From a virus, in the IMG/VR virus record IMGVR_UViG_3300020477_000038, positions 1 to 46,101 of that record: 46,101 nucleotides of DNA; one strand, written 5' to 3'. The position numbers were made by a program, and so were the translations under genes. The notes under the pieces were generated by a model. That model was not told the origin of the DNA, ran no database searches, and saw only the letters and a program-made list of their open reading frames with translations. This document shows positions 21,072-30,127 of this stretch, piece by piece. Numbering within the stretch: the stretch's first letter is position 1; each line of letters begins with the position of its first letter.

Positions 21072-21641
21072 ATGACCGCTCGACTTGATGACAATCTCGG
21101 AAAGTTTTTCGATAAAGCTTTTCAGAAGATTGAGAAGCAGATTGAATTTGCTGCTTTGCTTACAGCTAACGCTATTGCAGAGGATGTTAAAACTGGTGTC
21201 GAGCGCCAGTTAAAGTCTGATATAGATAGACCAACACCATTTACCAAGAAGGCATTTAGAGTTAAGCGAGCCAATAAAAAAACGCTGGCAGCCACCGTTG
21301 AAATAAAGCCCGTCCAGGCAAAGTATCTAAAGTATCAGATAGAAGGTGGCACTCGACGTAACGAACCTGTTGTTATCCCTCGCAAGCGGGCAGCAAATAG
21401 GTACGGTAATTTACCAAGAGGCAAGCTAAATCGCTTACGTCAACAGGGCAAGTCATTTATAGCTGATGGTTTAGTGCTGCAAAAGATGAAGAGAAAGAAT
21501 AGACCTTTGGCATTCCTCGCTGATGAAGCGAAATATAAAAAGCGCTTCAAGTTCTTCGAGAGGGCGCGCGGTACAGCCAACAAGGTAGCTCAAAAAAGAT
21601 ACAGTGAGTCAATAAAATATGCTTTATCAACAGCTAGATAG
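21072..21641 (+). CDS. tail-completion-like protein (gpZ/HK97 gp10 type)
   Basis: 189 residues, strongly basic. The order (N-terminal helices, RPTPFTKKAFRVKRANKKTLAATVEIKPVQAKYLKYQIEGG..., VIPRKRAANRYGNLPRGK, then an Arg/Lys-rich C-terminus) resembles lambda gpZ and HK97 gp10-like neck/tail proteins, which complete the tail top. In lambda such a gene lies after the capsid genes; here it precedes the terminase. The family assignment is by overall pattern. Confidence 0.6.
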   Translation: MTARLDDNLGKFFDKAFQKIEKQIEFAALLTANAIAEDVKTGVERQLKSDIDRPTPFTKKAFRVKRANKKTLAATVEIKPVQAKYLKYQIEGGTRRNEPVVIPRKRAANRYGNLPRGKLNRLRQQGKSFIADGLVLQKMKRKNRPLAFLADEAKYKKRFKFFERARGTANKVAQKRYSESIKYALSTAR

Positions 21642-21791
21642 CGAGTTGCACACCGCTGGTGCAAAAAAGGTACTTTCCAGACCCCCTTTAGCCCGAGGGT
21701 AATTTGCACCCCGAAGTTTGGCTATTTATGAGTTATTTTCGCTTCAAGTTGTTGTGTTATGCCGTTTCACTTTTCACGAACCTAAAGAATT
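21642..21791. other. gap before small terminase, candidate cos region
   Basis: GGTGCAAA (21658-21665) and TTTGCACC (21703-21710) form an inverted repeat around a C/G-rich centre. A further TTTTCACGAACC occurs near 21771. In lambda-type phages cosB/cosN lies just before the small terminase gene, and the next gene is Nu1-like. The cut site cannot be located from sequence alone. Confidence 0.35.
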
Positions 21792-22307
21792 ATGGACCCG
21801 CATTTAATAAATAAAAAGAACATGGCGGCGTCTTGTGGCATATCCACGCAAGCCTTTGATAAGTGGGGCGTAAAACCTTACAAGAAATCAGGCCGTCAAC
21901 AGTTTTACCGTGTTCAGGATGTGATTGAAAACCGGGTTGAAAACGAACTTAAAAAAAATAACAACCGAGTTAACCACGGTAGCGAGACAATTGATATTGA
22001 GTATGAGAAAGCAAAGCTCACTCAACAGCAGCGGATCACGCAAGAAATTAAAAATGAAATTTTAGAGGCCAGAGCGATCCCGGTGGAAGCCGCCCGCGAT
22101 GTGTTAGCTAGAATTCTGGCGCAAATTGGGGCAACCCTTGATGCCTTAGCTCCAAACATTAAACGGCGGCACCCTGAGATTGAACAGCGCATTATCGACT
22201 TTATTAAGTCAGAGACGATCAAACACCAGAATGAGGCCGCCAACCTCGATAATTACATAGACGAAATATTAGACGATGTTGTCACCCAGGCAGAGGCGAA
22301 AATTTAA
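21792..22307 (+). CDS. terminase small subunit, Nu1-like
   Basis: 171 residues. The N-terminal winged-helix DNA-binding domain (LINKKNMAASCGISTQAFDKWGVKPYKKSGRQQFYRVQDVIE) is typical of Nu1; the middle and C-terminal helices (EYEKAKLTQQQRITQEIKNEI) would join the large subunit. It recognises cos and recruits the packaging motor. It overlaps the large subunit gene by 32 bases. Confidence 0.9.
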   Translation: MDPHLINKKNMAASCGISTQAFDKWGVKPYKKSGRQQFYRVQDVIENRVENELKKNNNRVNHGSETIDIEYEKAKLTQQQRITQEIKNEILEARAIPVEAARDVLARILAQIGATLDALAPNIKRRHPEIEQRIIDFIKSETIKHQNEAANLDNYIDEILDDVVTQAEAKI

Positions 22308-24243
22308 GAAAGCGCTGAAGGATGGGTTAAACGTTTTATATCGCTCGCCACCATTAACCGGGGTGGAGTGGGCTGATGAGCATTTCTATATGTCGCCAGA
22401 GTCCTCCTATATTGAGGGTAAATGGAAAACTGCACCGAGTCAGATAGCCATTCTGAACTCGATGTGTAACGACGATATCCGAGAGGTGAACTGGTTAAAG
22501 TCCGCCCGGGTCGGTTACACAAAACTTATCTGTGCGGCGATCGGTTATTTTGTTGAGCACAAGAAACGCAATATTGGCGTGTGGCAACCGGATGACGGTG
22601 CCAGGGACGCATTCAGCAAAAAACACATTGATCCCATGTTGCGTGATGTGGATGTGGTCCGCTCAATATTCCCATGGTTAAACAAGAAACATAAAAACAA
22701 CACCATTGAGAATAAAGGGTTCTCAAACCGTCGAGAGCTTTTCTTGCTCGGTGGTAAGGCGGCGAAGAACTACCGCGAAAAATCCCTTGATGTGTGTTTT
22801 TACGACGAGCTATCAAAGTTCGATCGTGATATTGAGGGTGAAGGCTCACCCACATTCATAGGTGATAAGCGCCTGGAAGGTTCAGCGTTTGGCAAATCCA
22901 TTCGCGGATCCTCACCAACGGTCCTGGGTGAATGCCAGATGACCGAGGCGGCGGAAAGTTCAGAGCACCGCTTTAAACGTTATATCCCTTGCCCGCATTG
23001 CGGCACACACCAAGTGTTAGTGTTTGGTGGTAAGGGGGCTGAATATGGCCTTGAGTGGGATAAGGAATTAGAAGGTACTGAACGCGCTAGAACGGCTCGG
23101 TACCGCTGTAAAGAATGTGACGACACATTCAGCTATTCCGATTTTCTTGAGGCGGATAAGCAAGGTTACTGGTTAAGTGATAATGGGCTGGCTACCCATG
23201 ACAGCATCACGTTCTATCATGCTGAAGGGTATCCAGAAAAAAAATCCATTGCGCCCACGCCTGAATCGGTAACGTGGATCTTAAACTCCCTTTACTCCAA
23301 CTTTTCGCCCTGGTCGCGGATTGTCATTGAGTGGTACAAGGCGCAAAAAAACAAACTCACTCTCAAATCATTCATCAATACCACGTTGGGTGAGGCGTTT
23401 GAAGAGTTAGAAAAAACCGCCACCGAGCCTGAACATCTGTTAGCAAGGCGTGAGCACTATGATGCTCAGGTGCCTGATGATGTGGTGTATATGACGGTCG
23501 GCGGTGATATGCAGGATCACTGGTCAGAATTTGTTGTATATGGCTGGGGAGCTGGTGAAGAGTGTTATGTTATTGATTTTTTTGAGGTGCACGGCGATCC
23601 ATCCCGGCCAGAGTTTTGGGATCAACTTGAGAAGCCTTTGAGGCGGTCTTACAAAAAAGCCAACGGCGAAATTATGAACTGGGCTACCGGGGTCTTTGAC
23701 TCGGCAGGCCATTACACTGATGAAGTGTACAAGTTTACTAAGCGCTTTGGTGTGATGCGTTTATTTCCGGGCAAAGGCGCTAGCGAATATGGCAAGCCCA
23801 TTGCCACTAAGCCGAAAAAGAAAAACGGCCACGGCGTGTACCTAATTTCTATTGGTACCGATAACGCTAAGGATTTAATTTCAGACAGGCTTTGCATAAA
23901 ACCGGCAGAAAGGGGGGTTCCTAACCCCGGATTCATTCACTTCCCAATTAAAGAATGGTGCGAATTATCATTCTTTGAGCAGTTACTGGCTGAATCGAAA
24001 AAGCCACAAAAGTATAAAGGCGGCATCCGATACGTTTGGGATTGCCCTGACGGGAAGAGAAACGAAAAAATAGATTGTCAGGTTTACGGCCTGACAGCGC
24101 TTCGAATCGCTCAGCAATACTTTGCATTAGATCTCGATATTCTTAGTGCAAAAATTAAACCACAAGCAATTCAAACAACGCAGTCAAATGATGCCAACAA
24201 AAGCATGCAGGATCTAGGAAAACTATTTAATGGCAACCGCTGA
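22276..24243 (+). CDS. terminase large subunit, gpA family
   Basis: 655 residues, close in length to lambda gpA (641). A deviant Walker A WLKSARVGYTK (73-83) with the same SARVGY core as gpA, Walker B CFYDE (Asp177-Glu178), a zinc-like CPHCG...CKEC pair near 240-280, and a nuclease domain (VGGDMQDHWSEFVVYGWG, then FDSAGHYTDEVY). It is the ATP-driven packaging motor and cos endonuclease. Assigns this phage to the lambda-type cos packagers. Confidence 0.95.
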   Translation: MLSPRQRRKFKKALKDGLNVLYRSPPLTGVEWADEHFYMSPESSYIEGKWKTAPSQIAILNSMCNDDIREVNWLKSARVGYTKLICAAIGYFVEHKKRNIGVWQPDDGARDAFSKKHIDPMLRDVDVVRSIFPWLNKKHKNNTIENKGFSNRRELFLLGGKAAKNYREKSLDVCFYDELSKFDRDIEGEGSPTFIGDKRLEGSAFGKSIRGSSPTVLGECQMTEAAESSEHRFKRYIPCPHCGTHQVLVFGGKGAEYGLEWDKELEGTERARTARYRCKECDDTFSYSDFLEADKQGYWLSDNGLATHDSITFYHAEGYPEKKSIAPTPESVTWILNSLYSNFSPWSRIVIEWYKAQKNKLTLKSFINTTLGEAFEELEKTATEPEHLLARREHYDAQVPDDVVYMTVGGDMQDHWSEFVVYGWGAGEECYVIDFFEVHGDPSRPEFWDQLEKPLRRSYKKANGEIMNWATGVFDSAGHYTDEVYKFTKRFGVMRLFPGKGASEYGKPIATKPKKKNGHGVYLISIGTDNAKDLISDRLCIKPAERGVPNPGFIHFPIKEWCELSFFEQLLAESKKPQKYKGGIRYVWDCPDGKRNEKIDCQVYGLTALRIAQQYFALDLDILSAKIKPQAIQTTQSNDANKSMQDLGKLFNGNR

Positions 24244-24445
24244 GCAAACCGCACAATTAAACGAGGCCAGAACGGCCCGTCATAAATTAATGACGGGTAC
24301 CGCTGTAGTGAGTGTGAATAAAGATGGGATGTCGGTTAGCTATACCCGCGCAAATCTGTCAGAGCTCAATTATTACATTGAACAACTGGAGCGCGTGGTT
24401 GAAGGCTCTGGCCGCCGCCGTGCGCCTGCTGGGGTGAGATTTTGA
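24230..24445 (+). CDS. head-tail joining protein gpW-like
   Basis: 71 residues: an N-terminal helix (EQTAQLNEARTARHKLMTG), a beta hairpin (TAVVSVNKDGMSVSYTRA), and a second helix (NLSELNYYIEQLERVV), the gpW fold. It plugs the portal so that gpFII and tail can attach. The ribosome site is AGGAAAAC. It overlaps the terminase and portal genes, as in lambda A-W-B. Confidence 0.92.
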   Translation: MATAEQTAQLNEARTARHKLMTGTAVVSVNKDGMSVSYTRANLSELNYYIEQLERVVEGSGRRRAPAGVRF

Positions 24446-26043
24446 AAGACGTTAAAATTTTAGACGCCCACGGCAATCCGATCGCCAGTTCTTACCGTGG
24501 TGCAGCTGGTGGATTTGGTAACCAGCTGATTGACTGGGCACCGTTATTAAAATCAGCCGATGCCAGTTTACTCCCTGATCTGCAGATGGGTAACGCCCGC
24601 GCGGATGATCTTGTCAGGAACAACGGCTTTGCCAACGGAGCCGTGCAGATGCACGTTGATAACGTGGTGGGCTCATTGTTTAGGCTTAGCTATAAGCCAC
24701 AGTGGAAAATATTGGGCATTGCTGAGGCTGACGCCCGCGATATGGCGGTGGATGTTGAAGCGGCGTTTCGTGAGCATGCAGAGGATCCAGTTGGTTGCTA
24801 TTTTGACGCTGAGCGAAAACGCACGTTTACCATGATGGTAAGGGAGGCGGTTGCCACTCACGTTAATCTTGGTGAGGCAATGGCCGCCGCCGAATGGATC
24901 CGCCGCCCAGGCAGCCCGTTTCGCACTGCAATTAAAATGATTTCGCCAAAGCGTGTATCAAATCCGCATGGTGTTTCAGATTCACAGTTTTTACGCGGCG
25001 GGGTAGAGCAGGATCGGCATAGCGCCGCGATTGCATATCACGTCATTAATCCACGTTATGGCTTTGGTGAAAGCCTCATGGGTTATGGCTGGGGTGAGTG
25101 GCGCCGGGTCGCCAGAGAAACCCGCTGGGGCCGCCAGCAATTCATTCATGTGTTTGAACCATCTGAAGATGGGCAATCACGCGGGAGCAATAAATTTTTA
25201 TCGGTCATGGAACAGTTGTTCATGATTGATAAGCTGCAACTGACAAAACTTCAAAACGCGATCATTTCCGCGATGTATGCCGCCGTTGTTGAATCTGAAC
25301 TGGATTCAGAAACCGCGCACAATATGATTTTAGGTGCTGGAGCTGGTAACGACCAGGTGCAAAAAGGGCTGGTTGATTTAATGGCAATGTCTGCTGCCTA
25401 TCACCAGGGTGCCAATGTCAAAATGAACGGGGCGAAAATCCCACATTTATTCCCTGGTGAAAAATTAGAACTTAAAACGCCTTCTCATGCGGACAACGGG
25501 TTTGCCGATTTAGAGGCTTCCATTCTGCGCTATACCGCAGCAGGTATGGGAGTGAGTTACGAACAGATCGCGCGGGATTATTCAAAAGTCAATTATTCCA
25601 GCGCGCGAGCATCAATGATGGAGTCATGGCGCCATTTCATGGGCCGCCGAAAAGTCATCGCTGGTAAGTTTGCCTCATCCTGTTTTTCTCTGTGGCTGGA
25701 AGAAGCTATAAGCCGCAACGTGATCACGCTGCCTCGAAAAGCAAAGTATAACTTTTATCAACGCAAATCTGCCTGGTGTAATGCTGAATGGATCGGCTCC
25801 GGCCGTCTGGCTATCGATGGATTGAAAGAAGTCAAAGAGGCGGTATTACGTATTGAGTCCGGTCTGTCTACTTATGAAAAAGAACTGGCCATTATGGGTG
25901 AGGACTATCAGGAAATATTTAGTCAGCAGGTGAGAGAAACTGCAGAACGCAAAGCAGCGGGGTTACCGCCTGCCAGCTGGGAGCAGGTAAACCGATTTGG
26001 TGCTGAACAGCCAGAACAAAACACAGAAGGAGAGGCCGCGTAA
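24442..26043 (+). CDS. portal protein, gpB family
   Basis: 533 residues, the length of lambda gpB (533). Motifs such as DDLVRNNGFANGAVQMHVDNVVG, EDPVGCYFDAERKRTFTMM and YEQIARDYSKVNYSSARASMMESW are typical. It forms the dodecameric DNA portal. The start is TTG at 24442, overlapping the gpW stop (TTGA). Confidence 0.95.
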   Translation: MKDVKILDAHGNPIASSYRGAAGGFGNQLIDWAPLLKSADASLLPDLQMGNARADDLVRNNGFANGAVQMHVDNVVGSLFRLSYKPQWKILGIAEADARDMAVDVEAAFREHAEDPVGCYFDAERKRTFTMMVREAVATHVNLGEAMAAAEWIRRPGSPFRTAIKMISPKRVSNPHGVSDSQFLRGGVEQDRHSAAIAYHVINPRYGFGESLMGYGWGEWRRVARETRWGRQQFIHVFEPSEDGQSRGSNKFLSVMEQLFMIDKLQLTKLQNAIISAMYAAVVESELDSETAHNMILGAGAGNDQVQKGLVDLMAMSAAYHQGANVKMNGAKIPHLFPGEKLELKTPSHADNGFADLEASILRYTAAGMGVSYEQIARDYSKVNYSSARASMMESWRHFMGRRKVIAGKFASSCFSLWLEEAISRNVITLPRKAKYNFYQRKSAWCNAEWIGSGRLAIDGLKEVKEAVLRIESGLSTYEKELAIMGEDYQEIFSQQVRETAERKAAGLPPASWEQVNRFGAEQPEQNTEGEAA

Positions 26044-26055
26044 GCGGTCTTTTTT
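26034..26055 (+). terminator. terminator-like hairpin between portal and protease genes
   Basis: GGCCGC-GTAA-GCGGTC followed by six T residues. It starts inside the portal stop and ends at the next ATG. Within a late operon it would act as a processing or attenuating hairpin if late transcription is antiterminated. Confidence 0.6.
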
Positions 26056-27330
26056 ATGCCTATGATCAATCAACTCACTAACCAGTTTATGGCAATGGAT
26101 CCTAAACATGCCAAAAGCCTGGTTGGTTCTCTGGCGTTACAAAACAAAACCGGCGTCACTGTTTTTGATGCGACCGGACAGGTTGAAGTGAACGAAAAGC
26201 CGCGCATCAATGATGTGTTAGCCGGGTATCACGGCGGGGTGGATAGTTACGACCAGAAGCCTTTTCATTTCATCGATGGAATCGCGGTTATACCAGTAAC
26301 AGGAACGCTACTTCACAAGTTGAGTTGGTCCTCTTCCTGGGCCACCGGTTATAATTACATTGTTTCTAAATTCGATGCCGCCAACGCTGATCCGGATGTA
26401 AAGGGTATTTTACTGGTGATCAATTCCCCGGGCGGTACGGTGGCCGGCTGTTTTGATGCAGCCGACCATATTGCAGAAAACAAAGGCGCTAAGCCGTTGT
26501 GGGCCATCTATGACGATATGGCCTGCAGCGGCGCCATGTGTATCGGCAGCGTTGCGGATAAGCGGTTTACTACACAAACCGCGCTTTCCGGCTCTATTGG
26601 TGTGGTGCAAATCCATGCCAGCTATGAAGAAATGCTAAACGATGCTGGACTTGCCGTGACGCTGATTTATTCCGGCTCACACAAAGTGGACGGCAACCCG
26701 TATAAAAACCTGCCTGATGATGTTTACGAATCCTTCAAATCGCAATGTGACAACTTACGAGGCCAGTTTGCAGAAAAAGTGGCCTCAAATATTGGTTTGT
26801 CGCTTGATGATGTGATGGCTACGGAAGCGAAAACTTACACCGGCCAACAAGCGGTTGATGCGGGCTTGGCGGATGAAGTGATCAACGCGCATCAAATCCT
26901 ATCCCATTTCAATCAACACCTGTCCGACTCGGACAGTTCAACACTAAGGAATATCACGATGAGTGATCAAACCACCCCTGTGGCTGAAGAGTCGGTAGAT
27001 ACCGTTGCTGAAGCCCAAGAATCAGCACCCGCACCCAATGCGGCCGCTGATGAGCGCCAGCGCATTGGCGCCATTGTTAATGCACCAGAGGCTGAGGGGC
27101 GTACCGATTTAGCGCGCCATTTAGCGTTTGAAACGGATATGTCAGCTGAGGCGGCCGTAAGTGTATTAAAGGCTTCACCAATGGCAAGTGTCGCGTCTAA
27201 TGAAAACTCATTGGATGCCGCCATGGCCGGTACCGAGCAACCAAACATCACCGCTATGGCTGATGATGCAGAGGAATCAGAAGCATCGCAGTTTGTAGCA
27301 GCTTATAAACACGTCGTTGGAGAGAAATAA
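26056..27330 (+). CDS. capsid maturation protease (S49, gpC-like)
   Basis: 424 residues. A signal-peptide-peptidase-type domain covers ~1-290, with PGG at 125-127, catalytic Ser158 in DDMACSGAMCIGS and Lys210 in YSGSHKVDGNPY. The C-terminal ~120 residues are acidic and Ala-rich, the scaffold part. It cleaves scaffold and processes the prohead as gpC does. The in-frame ATG at 26062 is an alternative start. Confidence 0.93.
   Translation: MPMINQLTNQFMAMDPKHAKSLVGSLALQNKTGVTVFDATGQVEVNEKPRINDVLAGYHGGVDSYDQKPFHFIDGIAVIPVTGTLLHKLSWSSSWATGYNYIVSKFDAANADPDVKGILLVINSPGGTVAGCFDAADHIAENKGAKPLWAIYDDMACSGAMCIGSVADKRFTTQTALSGSIGVVQIHASYEEMLNDAGLAVTLIYSGSHKVDGNPYKNLPDDVYESFKSQCDNLRGQFAEKVASNIGLSLDDVMATEAKTYTGQQAVDAGLADEVINAHQILSHFNQHLSDSDSSTLRNITMSDQTTPVAEESVDTVAEAQESAPAPNAAADERQRIGAIVNAPEAEGRTDLARHLAFETDMSAEAAVSVLKASPMASVASNENSLDAAMAGTEQPNITAMADDAEESEASQFVAAYKHVVGEK
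26959..27330 (+). CDS. nested scaffold protein (Nu3-like)
   Basis: AAGGA lies eight bases before an internal ATG at 26959 (MSDQTTPVAEESVDTVAEA), in frame with the protease gene. The 123-residue product is the acidic C-terminal part alone. This reproduces lambda Nu3, which starts inside gene C and templates capsid assembly. Supported by position and ribosome site; expression not shown. Confidence 0.75.
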   Translation: MSDQTTPVAEESVDTVAEAQESAPAPNAAADERQRIGAIVNAPEAEGRTDLARHLAFETDMSAEAAVSVLKASPMASVASNENSLDAAMAGTEQPNITAMADDAEESEASQFVAAYKHVVGEK

Positions 27331-27689
27331 TGACAGTCGAAACTTACAACTATGACGATATCACCAGCGGCAGCGATGCCATTGCTACTACCGCAGTGAC
27401 TATCCTTTCCGGCCAAGATTTGGCCGCCAATACACCGATTGGTCAAGTGACCGCTTCAGGCAAATTTGTGGAGTGTAACCCCAGTGCCAGTAATGGCAGT
27501 GAGACACCGGTATACATCACCGCTCAAGCGATCGATGCGACAGGCGGTGACGTAGTGGCGCAAGTCTATAAAGCGGGTACGTTTGATCCTGAGCAACTCG
27601 CCTGGCATGCAAACTTTACTGCCACCACTAAATTACTGGCGTTTGTCGGTACCCCTATCAGCCTGCAAGCGCAAGCCGCTGAACTTTAA
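27330..27689 (+). CDS. head decoration protein gpD-like
   Basis: 119 residues of Gly/Ala/Thr-rich beta structure (SGSDAIATTAVTILSGQDLAANTPIGQV...VYITAQAIDATGGDVVAQVYKAGTF), the pattern of lambda gpD-type stabilisers (110 residues). It trimerises on the expanded capsid. The ATG overlaps the protease stop (TAATGA). Confidence 0.9.
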   Translation: MTVETYNYDDITSGSDAIATTAVTILSGQDLAANTPIGQVTASGKFVECNPSASNGSETPVYITAQAIDATGGDVVAQVYKAGTFDPEQLAWHANFTATTKLLAFVGTPISLQAQAAEL

Positions 27690-27700
27690 GGAGTTGAATC

Positions 27701-28735
27701 ATGGCTTTTAATGCATTATCAACCAGCACTATGCTGGATATTGTTCGCACGGTTGGTAAATTCGAACCGTTCTTTTTATCTGTTTTCTTTCCGTCTGTGG
27801 TGAATTCACCGAGTGAAACTATTCACTTTGATGCAGTTTCAGAAGATGTGGTGATGGCGCCGTTTGTTTCGCCTGTTATCGCTGGTAAGGTCCACAAAGA
27901 TCGAGGCGGGGAATTGCGCACGTTTAAGCCTGCTTACGTTAAACCGAAGCATGCGGTGAAACCCAATCAGCTGTTAAAGCGCCGCCCGGGTGAAGCATAC
28001 CTTGGCAACTTAACCCCTGCTCAGCGTAAGCAAGCCGCAGTGACTGATAATCTGATGCGCCAGGATAAAGCGATCAGTGCCCGTGAGGAATGGATGGCCG
28101 CTCAAGCGGTGTTGACGGGTTCTGTAACCGTGGTTGGTGAAGATTACCCGGAACAGCAAGTGGATTTCCAGCGCAGCGCCTCAAACAGTATTACGCTGGC
28201 TGGTTCAGCTAAGTGGGATACAGTGGACGTTGATACTTACGATCCTACCGATGATATTACCACCTGGTCTGAAAATGCTACCGGCGCGGTAAACGTTGCT
28301 GTAATGGGTAAAGGTGCTTGGACTAAATTTAGCTCTTTCAAAGCGGTTAAAGACAAGCTTGATACCCGCCGTGGTAGCTCTTCAGTCATGGAAACGGCCG
28401 TCAAAGATCTAGGCATGGTAGTAAGCTTTAAAGGCTATTTTGGCGACCTTGAAATTTGGGTGTACACCGGCCAGTTCACCGATCCTGAAACGGGCTCAAA
28501 AGATTATTACATGCCGGTGAACAAGGTGTTACTCGGTAATAAATCTTACGAAGGTGTGCGTTGTTACGGCGCGATTGAAGATATTGACGCTGCCGATGAG
28601 GGTATTGTGGCGGCATCCCGCTGGCCAAAGAACTGGAAACAAGACGATCCATCGGTTGAATATGTAATGACCCAATCAGCACCGCTGATGGTCACGCCTG
28701 ATGCTGACGCATTCGTTGATATCACTGTTTACTAA
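27701..28735 (+). CDS. major capsid protein gpE-like
   Basis: 344 residues (lambda gpE 341). Typical stretches include FEPFFLSVFFP, RRPGEAYLGNLTPAQRKQAAVTDNL, YFGDLEIWVYTGQF and a C-terminal SAPLMVTPDADAFVDITVY. HK97-fold shell protein. AAGGAG lies seven bases before the ATG. Confidence 0.95.
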   Translation: MAFNALSTSTMLDIVRTVGKFEPFFLSVFFPSVVNSPSETIHFDAVSEDVVMAPFVSPVIAGKVHKDRGGELRTFKPAYVKPKHAVKPNQLLKRRPGEAYLGNLTPAQRKQAAVTDNLMRQDKAISAREEWMAAQAVLTGSVTVVGEDYPEQQVDFQRSASNSITLAGSAKWDTVDVDTYDPTDDITTWSENATGAVNVAVMGKGAWTKFSSFKAVKDKLDTRRGSSSVMETAVKDLGMVVSFKGYFGDLEIWVYTGQFTDPETGSKDYYMPVNKVLLGNKSYEGVRCYGAIEDIDAADEGIVAASRWPKNWKQDDPSVEYVMTQSAPLMVTPDADAFVDITVY

Positions 28736-28745
28736 CTTCGCTTTT

Positions 28746-28771
28746 GGGGCTTCGTGCCCCTTTCTATTTTT
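28746..28771 (+). terminator. terminator-like hairpin after the capsid gene
   Basis: GGGGC-TTCGT-GCCCC followed by TTTCTATTTTT, directly after the capsid stop and before the next ribosome site. It may trim or stabilise the highly expressed capsid message. Confidence 0.65.
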
Positions 28772-28782
28772 AAGGAAACATC

Positions 28783-28947
28783 ATGGCAACTCAAAGCACT
28801 GATCAAGCAGCAACCAGCAAAACCAAAAAAGTGACGCTACTGAAAACTGTACAAATTGAGCCTGGCAAAGCGCCATTAGCGCCAGGTGAACACACGTTGT
28901 CCACTGCTGTAGCGAACGACTTAATTAAAGACGGTCTGGCAGAGTGA
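28783..28947 (+). CDS. small head gene, unknown function
   Basis: 54 residues: MATQSTDQAATSKTKKVTLL, then VQIEPGKAPLAPGEHTLSTA and an acidic end. TAAGGA lies six bases before the ATG, and the stop overlaps the next GTG start (GTGA). It stands where lambda has FI, between capsid and FII, so a packaging/assembly helper is possible; no motif confirms it. Confidence 0.65.
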   Translation: MATQSTDQAATSKTKKVTLLKTVQIEPGKAPLAPGEHTLSTAVANDLIKDGLAE

Positions 28948-29225
28948 GCATTCTGGATATTCTGGCTACCGCCAGTGCTGACACCCTGGAGCATTTAGGG
29001 GAACCAGTCACGGTAAACGGCGCAGAATATACCGGTATTCATAACGAAATAGAGTACGAAGACGAAACCGGTATTAAAAAGATGGTAACGGTTTCGTTTT
29101 CACTCTCTGACGTAAAGCTGTTTAGTCGGGGGGATCCGGTGATTGCACGTGATGTTAATTACAGGATTGACAAAATCCCACCGACTGACTCGCCACTGGT
29201 TGATATTGAGTTGAAATATGCTTGA
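28944..29225 (+). CDS. head-tail joining protein, gpFII-like
   Basis: 93 residues starting GTG. Beta-rich (VTVNGAEYTGIHNEIEYEDE...MVTVSFSLSDVKLFSRGDPVIARDVNYRIDKIPPTDSPLVDIEL), matching small gpFII/XkdH-type connectors that bridge the gpW-capped portal to the tail. Size and place after the FI-slot gene agree. Confidence 0.75.
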   Translation: MSILDILATASADTLEHLGEPVTVNGAEYTGIHNEIEYEDETGIKKMVTVSFSLSDVKLFSRGDPVIARDVNYRIDKIPPTDSPLVDIELKYA

Positions 29226-29637
29226 TCCCTCTATCATCTTTGATCTGTTTATCAAGGTCGTCCGGTTTTCACTGGCGATTGATTCAGAGATTACCGTTAT
29301 TCAGGGTGAGCTTGATACTGAAACTGATTTTCCGTTGGTGGCGGTGGCCTCTGGCCCAGTGATCACCAGCGATTTAACAAAACAATCTCAGCAGAACGAT
29401 TTCACGGTGAATGTTGATGTGTATTTGCGAAGCAGCGAAAAAGACTATTTCAAAGATATCACCGCCATTATTGAAAAAATAAAACGTGGATTAACCAGTT
29501 CCAGAGAGTTGGCCATACTCCCGATTTTCAAAATCGAACTGCAACAACAATCTGAACCAAACCGCAGCGCGGAAGGGGTTGAATATTCCTCTCACACCCG
29601 CCTTGAGTGGTTAATTGAATACCATACCGAAAGGTAA
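29218..29637 (+). CDS. tail terminator gpU-like
   Basis: 139 residues (MLDPSIIFDLFIKVVRFSLAI...) with an alpha/beta pattern (FTVNVDVYLRSSEKDYFKDITAIIEKIKRGL) like gpU/STM4215-type tail terminators (lambda gpU 131 residues). It would cap the polymerised tail tube. Assigned from place just before the tube genes and from fold pattern. Confidence 0.65.
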   Translation: MLDPSIIFDLFIKVVRFSLAIDSEITVIQGELDTETDFPLVAVASGPVITSDLTKQSQQNDFTVNVDVYLRSSEKDYFKDITAIIEKIKRGLTSSRELAILPIFKIELQQQSEPNRSAEGVEYSSHTRLEWLIEYHTER

Positions 29638-29655
29638 CCAATCGAATTAAACGAA

Positions 29656-29680
29656 CCCGCCAAACGGCGGGGTTTTTATT
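29656..29680 (+). terminator. terminator-like hairpin before tail-tube genes
   Basis: CCCGCC-AAAC-GGCGGG followed by GTTTTTATT. It lies in the short gap before the first tail-tube gene and may set the 5' or 3' end of abundant messages. Confidence 0.7.
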
Positions 29681-29704
29681 GCCTAAAATCCAAGAGGAAC
29701 CATC

Positions 29705-30124
29705 ATGGCAGGTGAAATTAACGGTACTAAAGTACTGATCAAAAAAGATGGCCAAACCATTGTTGGCCAAATGGAAGCGACCTTAACGTTTGGTGGCACG
29801 CCAATTGATATCACCAACAAGTCAACTAACGACTGGGTAACGTTGCTCAACAACAACTTATCCGGCAAACAGTTAACCATTGCTGGCACCATTATCTATA
29901 ACGATAACGCAGCCTACAAAGCGATCCGAACTGCCGCGCAAACCGGCAATCAGGACACTTACACCGTTTTCTATAACGCAGGCCTTGCAACCGACGAAGA
30001 ATTTTCAGCGACTATGGTGCCAACAGGTTTATCTGATGCGCTGACAATGGGCGATAAGGTGACTACCTCGATCACTTTCCTATCGAGCGGAGCAGTTGCG
30101 CACACTCAACCTTCCGCGAGTTAA
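29705..30124 (+). CDS. major tail tube protein, copy 1
   Basis: 139 residues (MAGEINGTKVLIKKDGQTIV...). TP901-1-type tail-tube pattern: a beta-strand core, then FGGTPIDITNKSTNDWVTLLN, GTIIYNDNAAYKAIRTAAQTG, and MGDKVTTSITFLSSG. Ring-forming subunit of the tube. GAGGAA precedes the ATG. A paralogue follows immediately. Confidence 0.85.
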   Translation: MAGEINGTKVLIKKDGQTIVGQMEATLTFGGTPIDITNKSTNDWVTLLNNNLSGKQLTIAGTIIYNDNAAYKAIRTAAQTGNQDTYTVFYNAGLATDEEFSATMVPTGLSDALTMGDKVTTSITFLSSGAVAHTQPSAS

Positions 30125-30127
30125 ATT

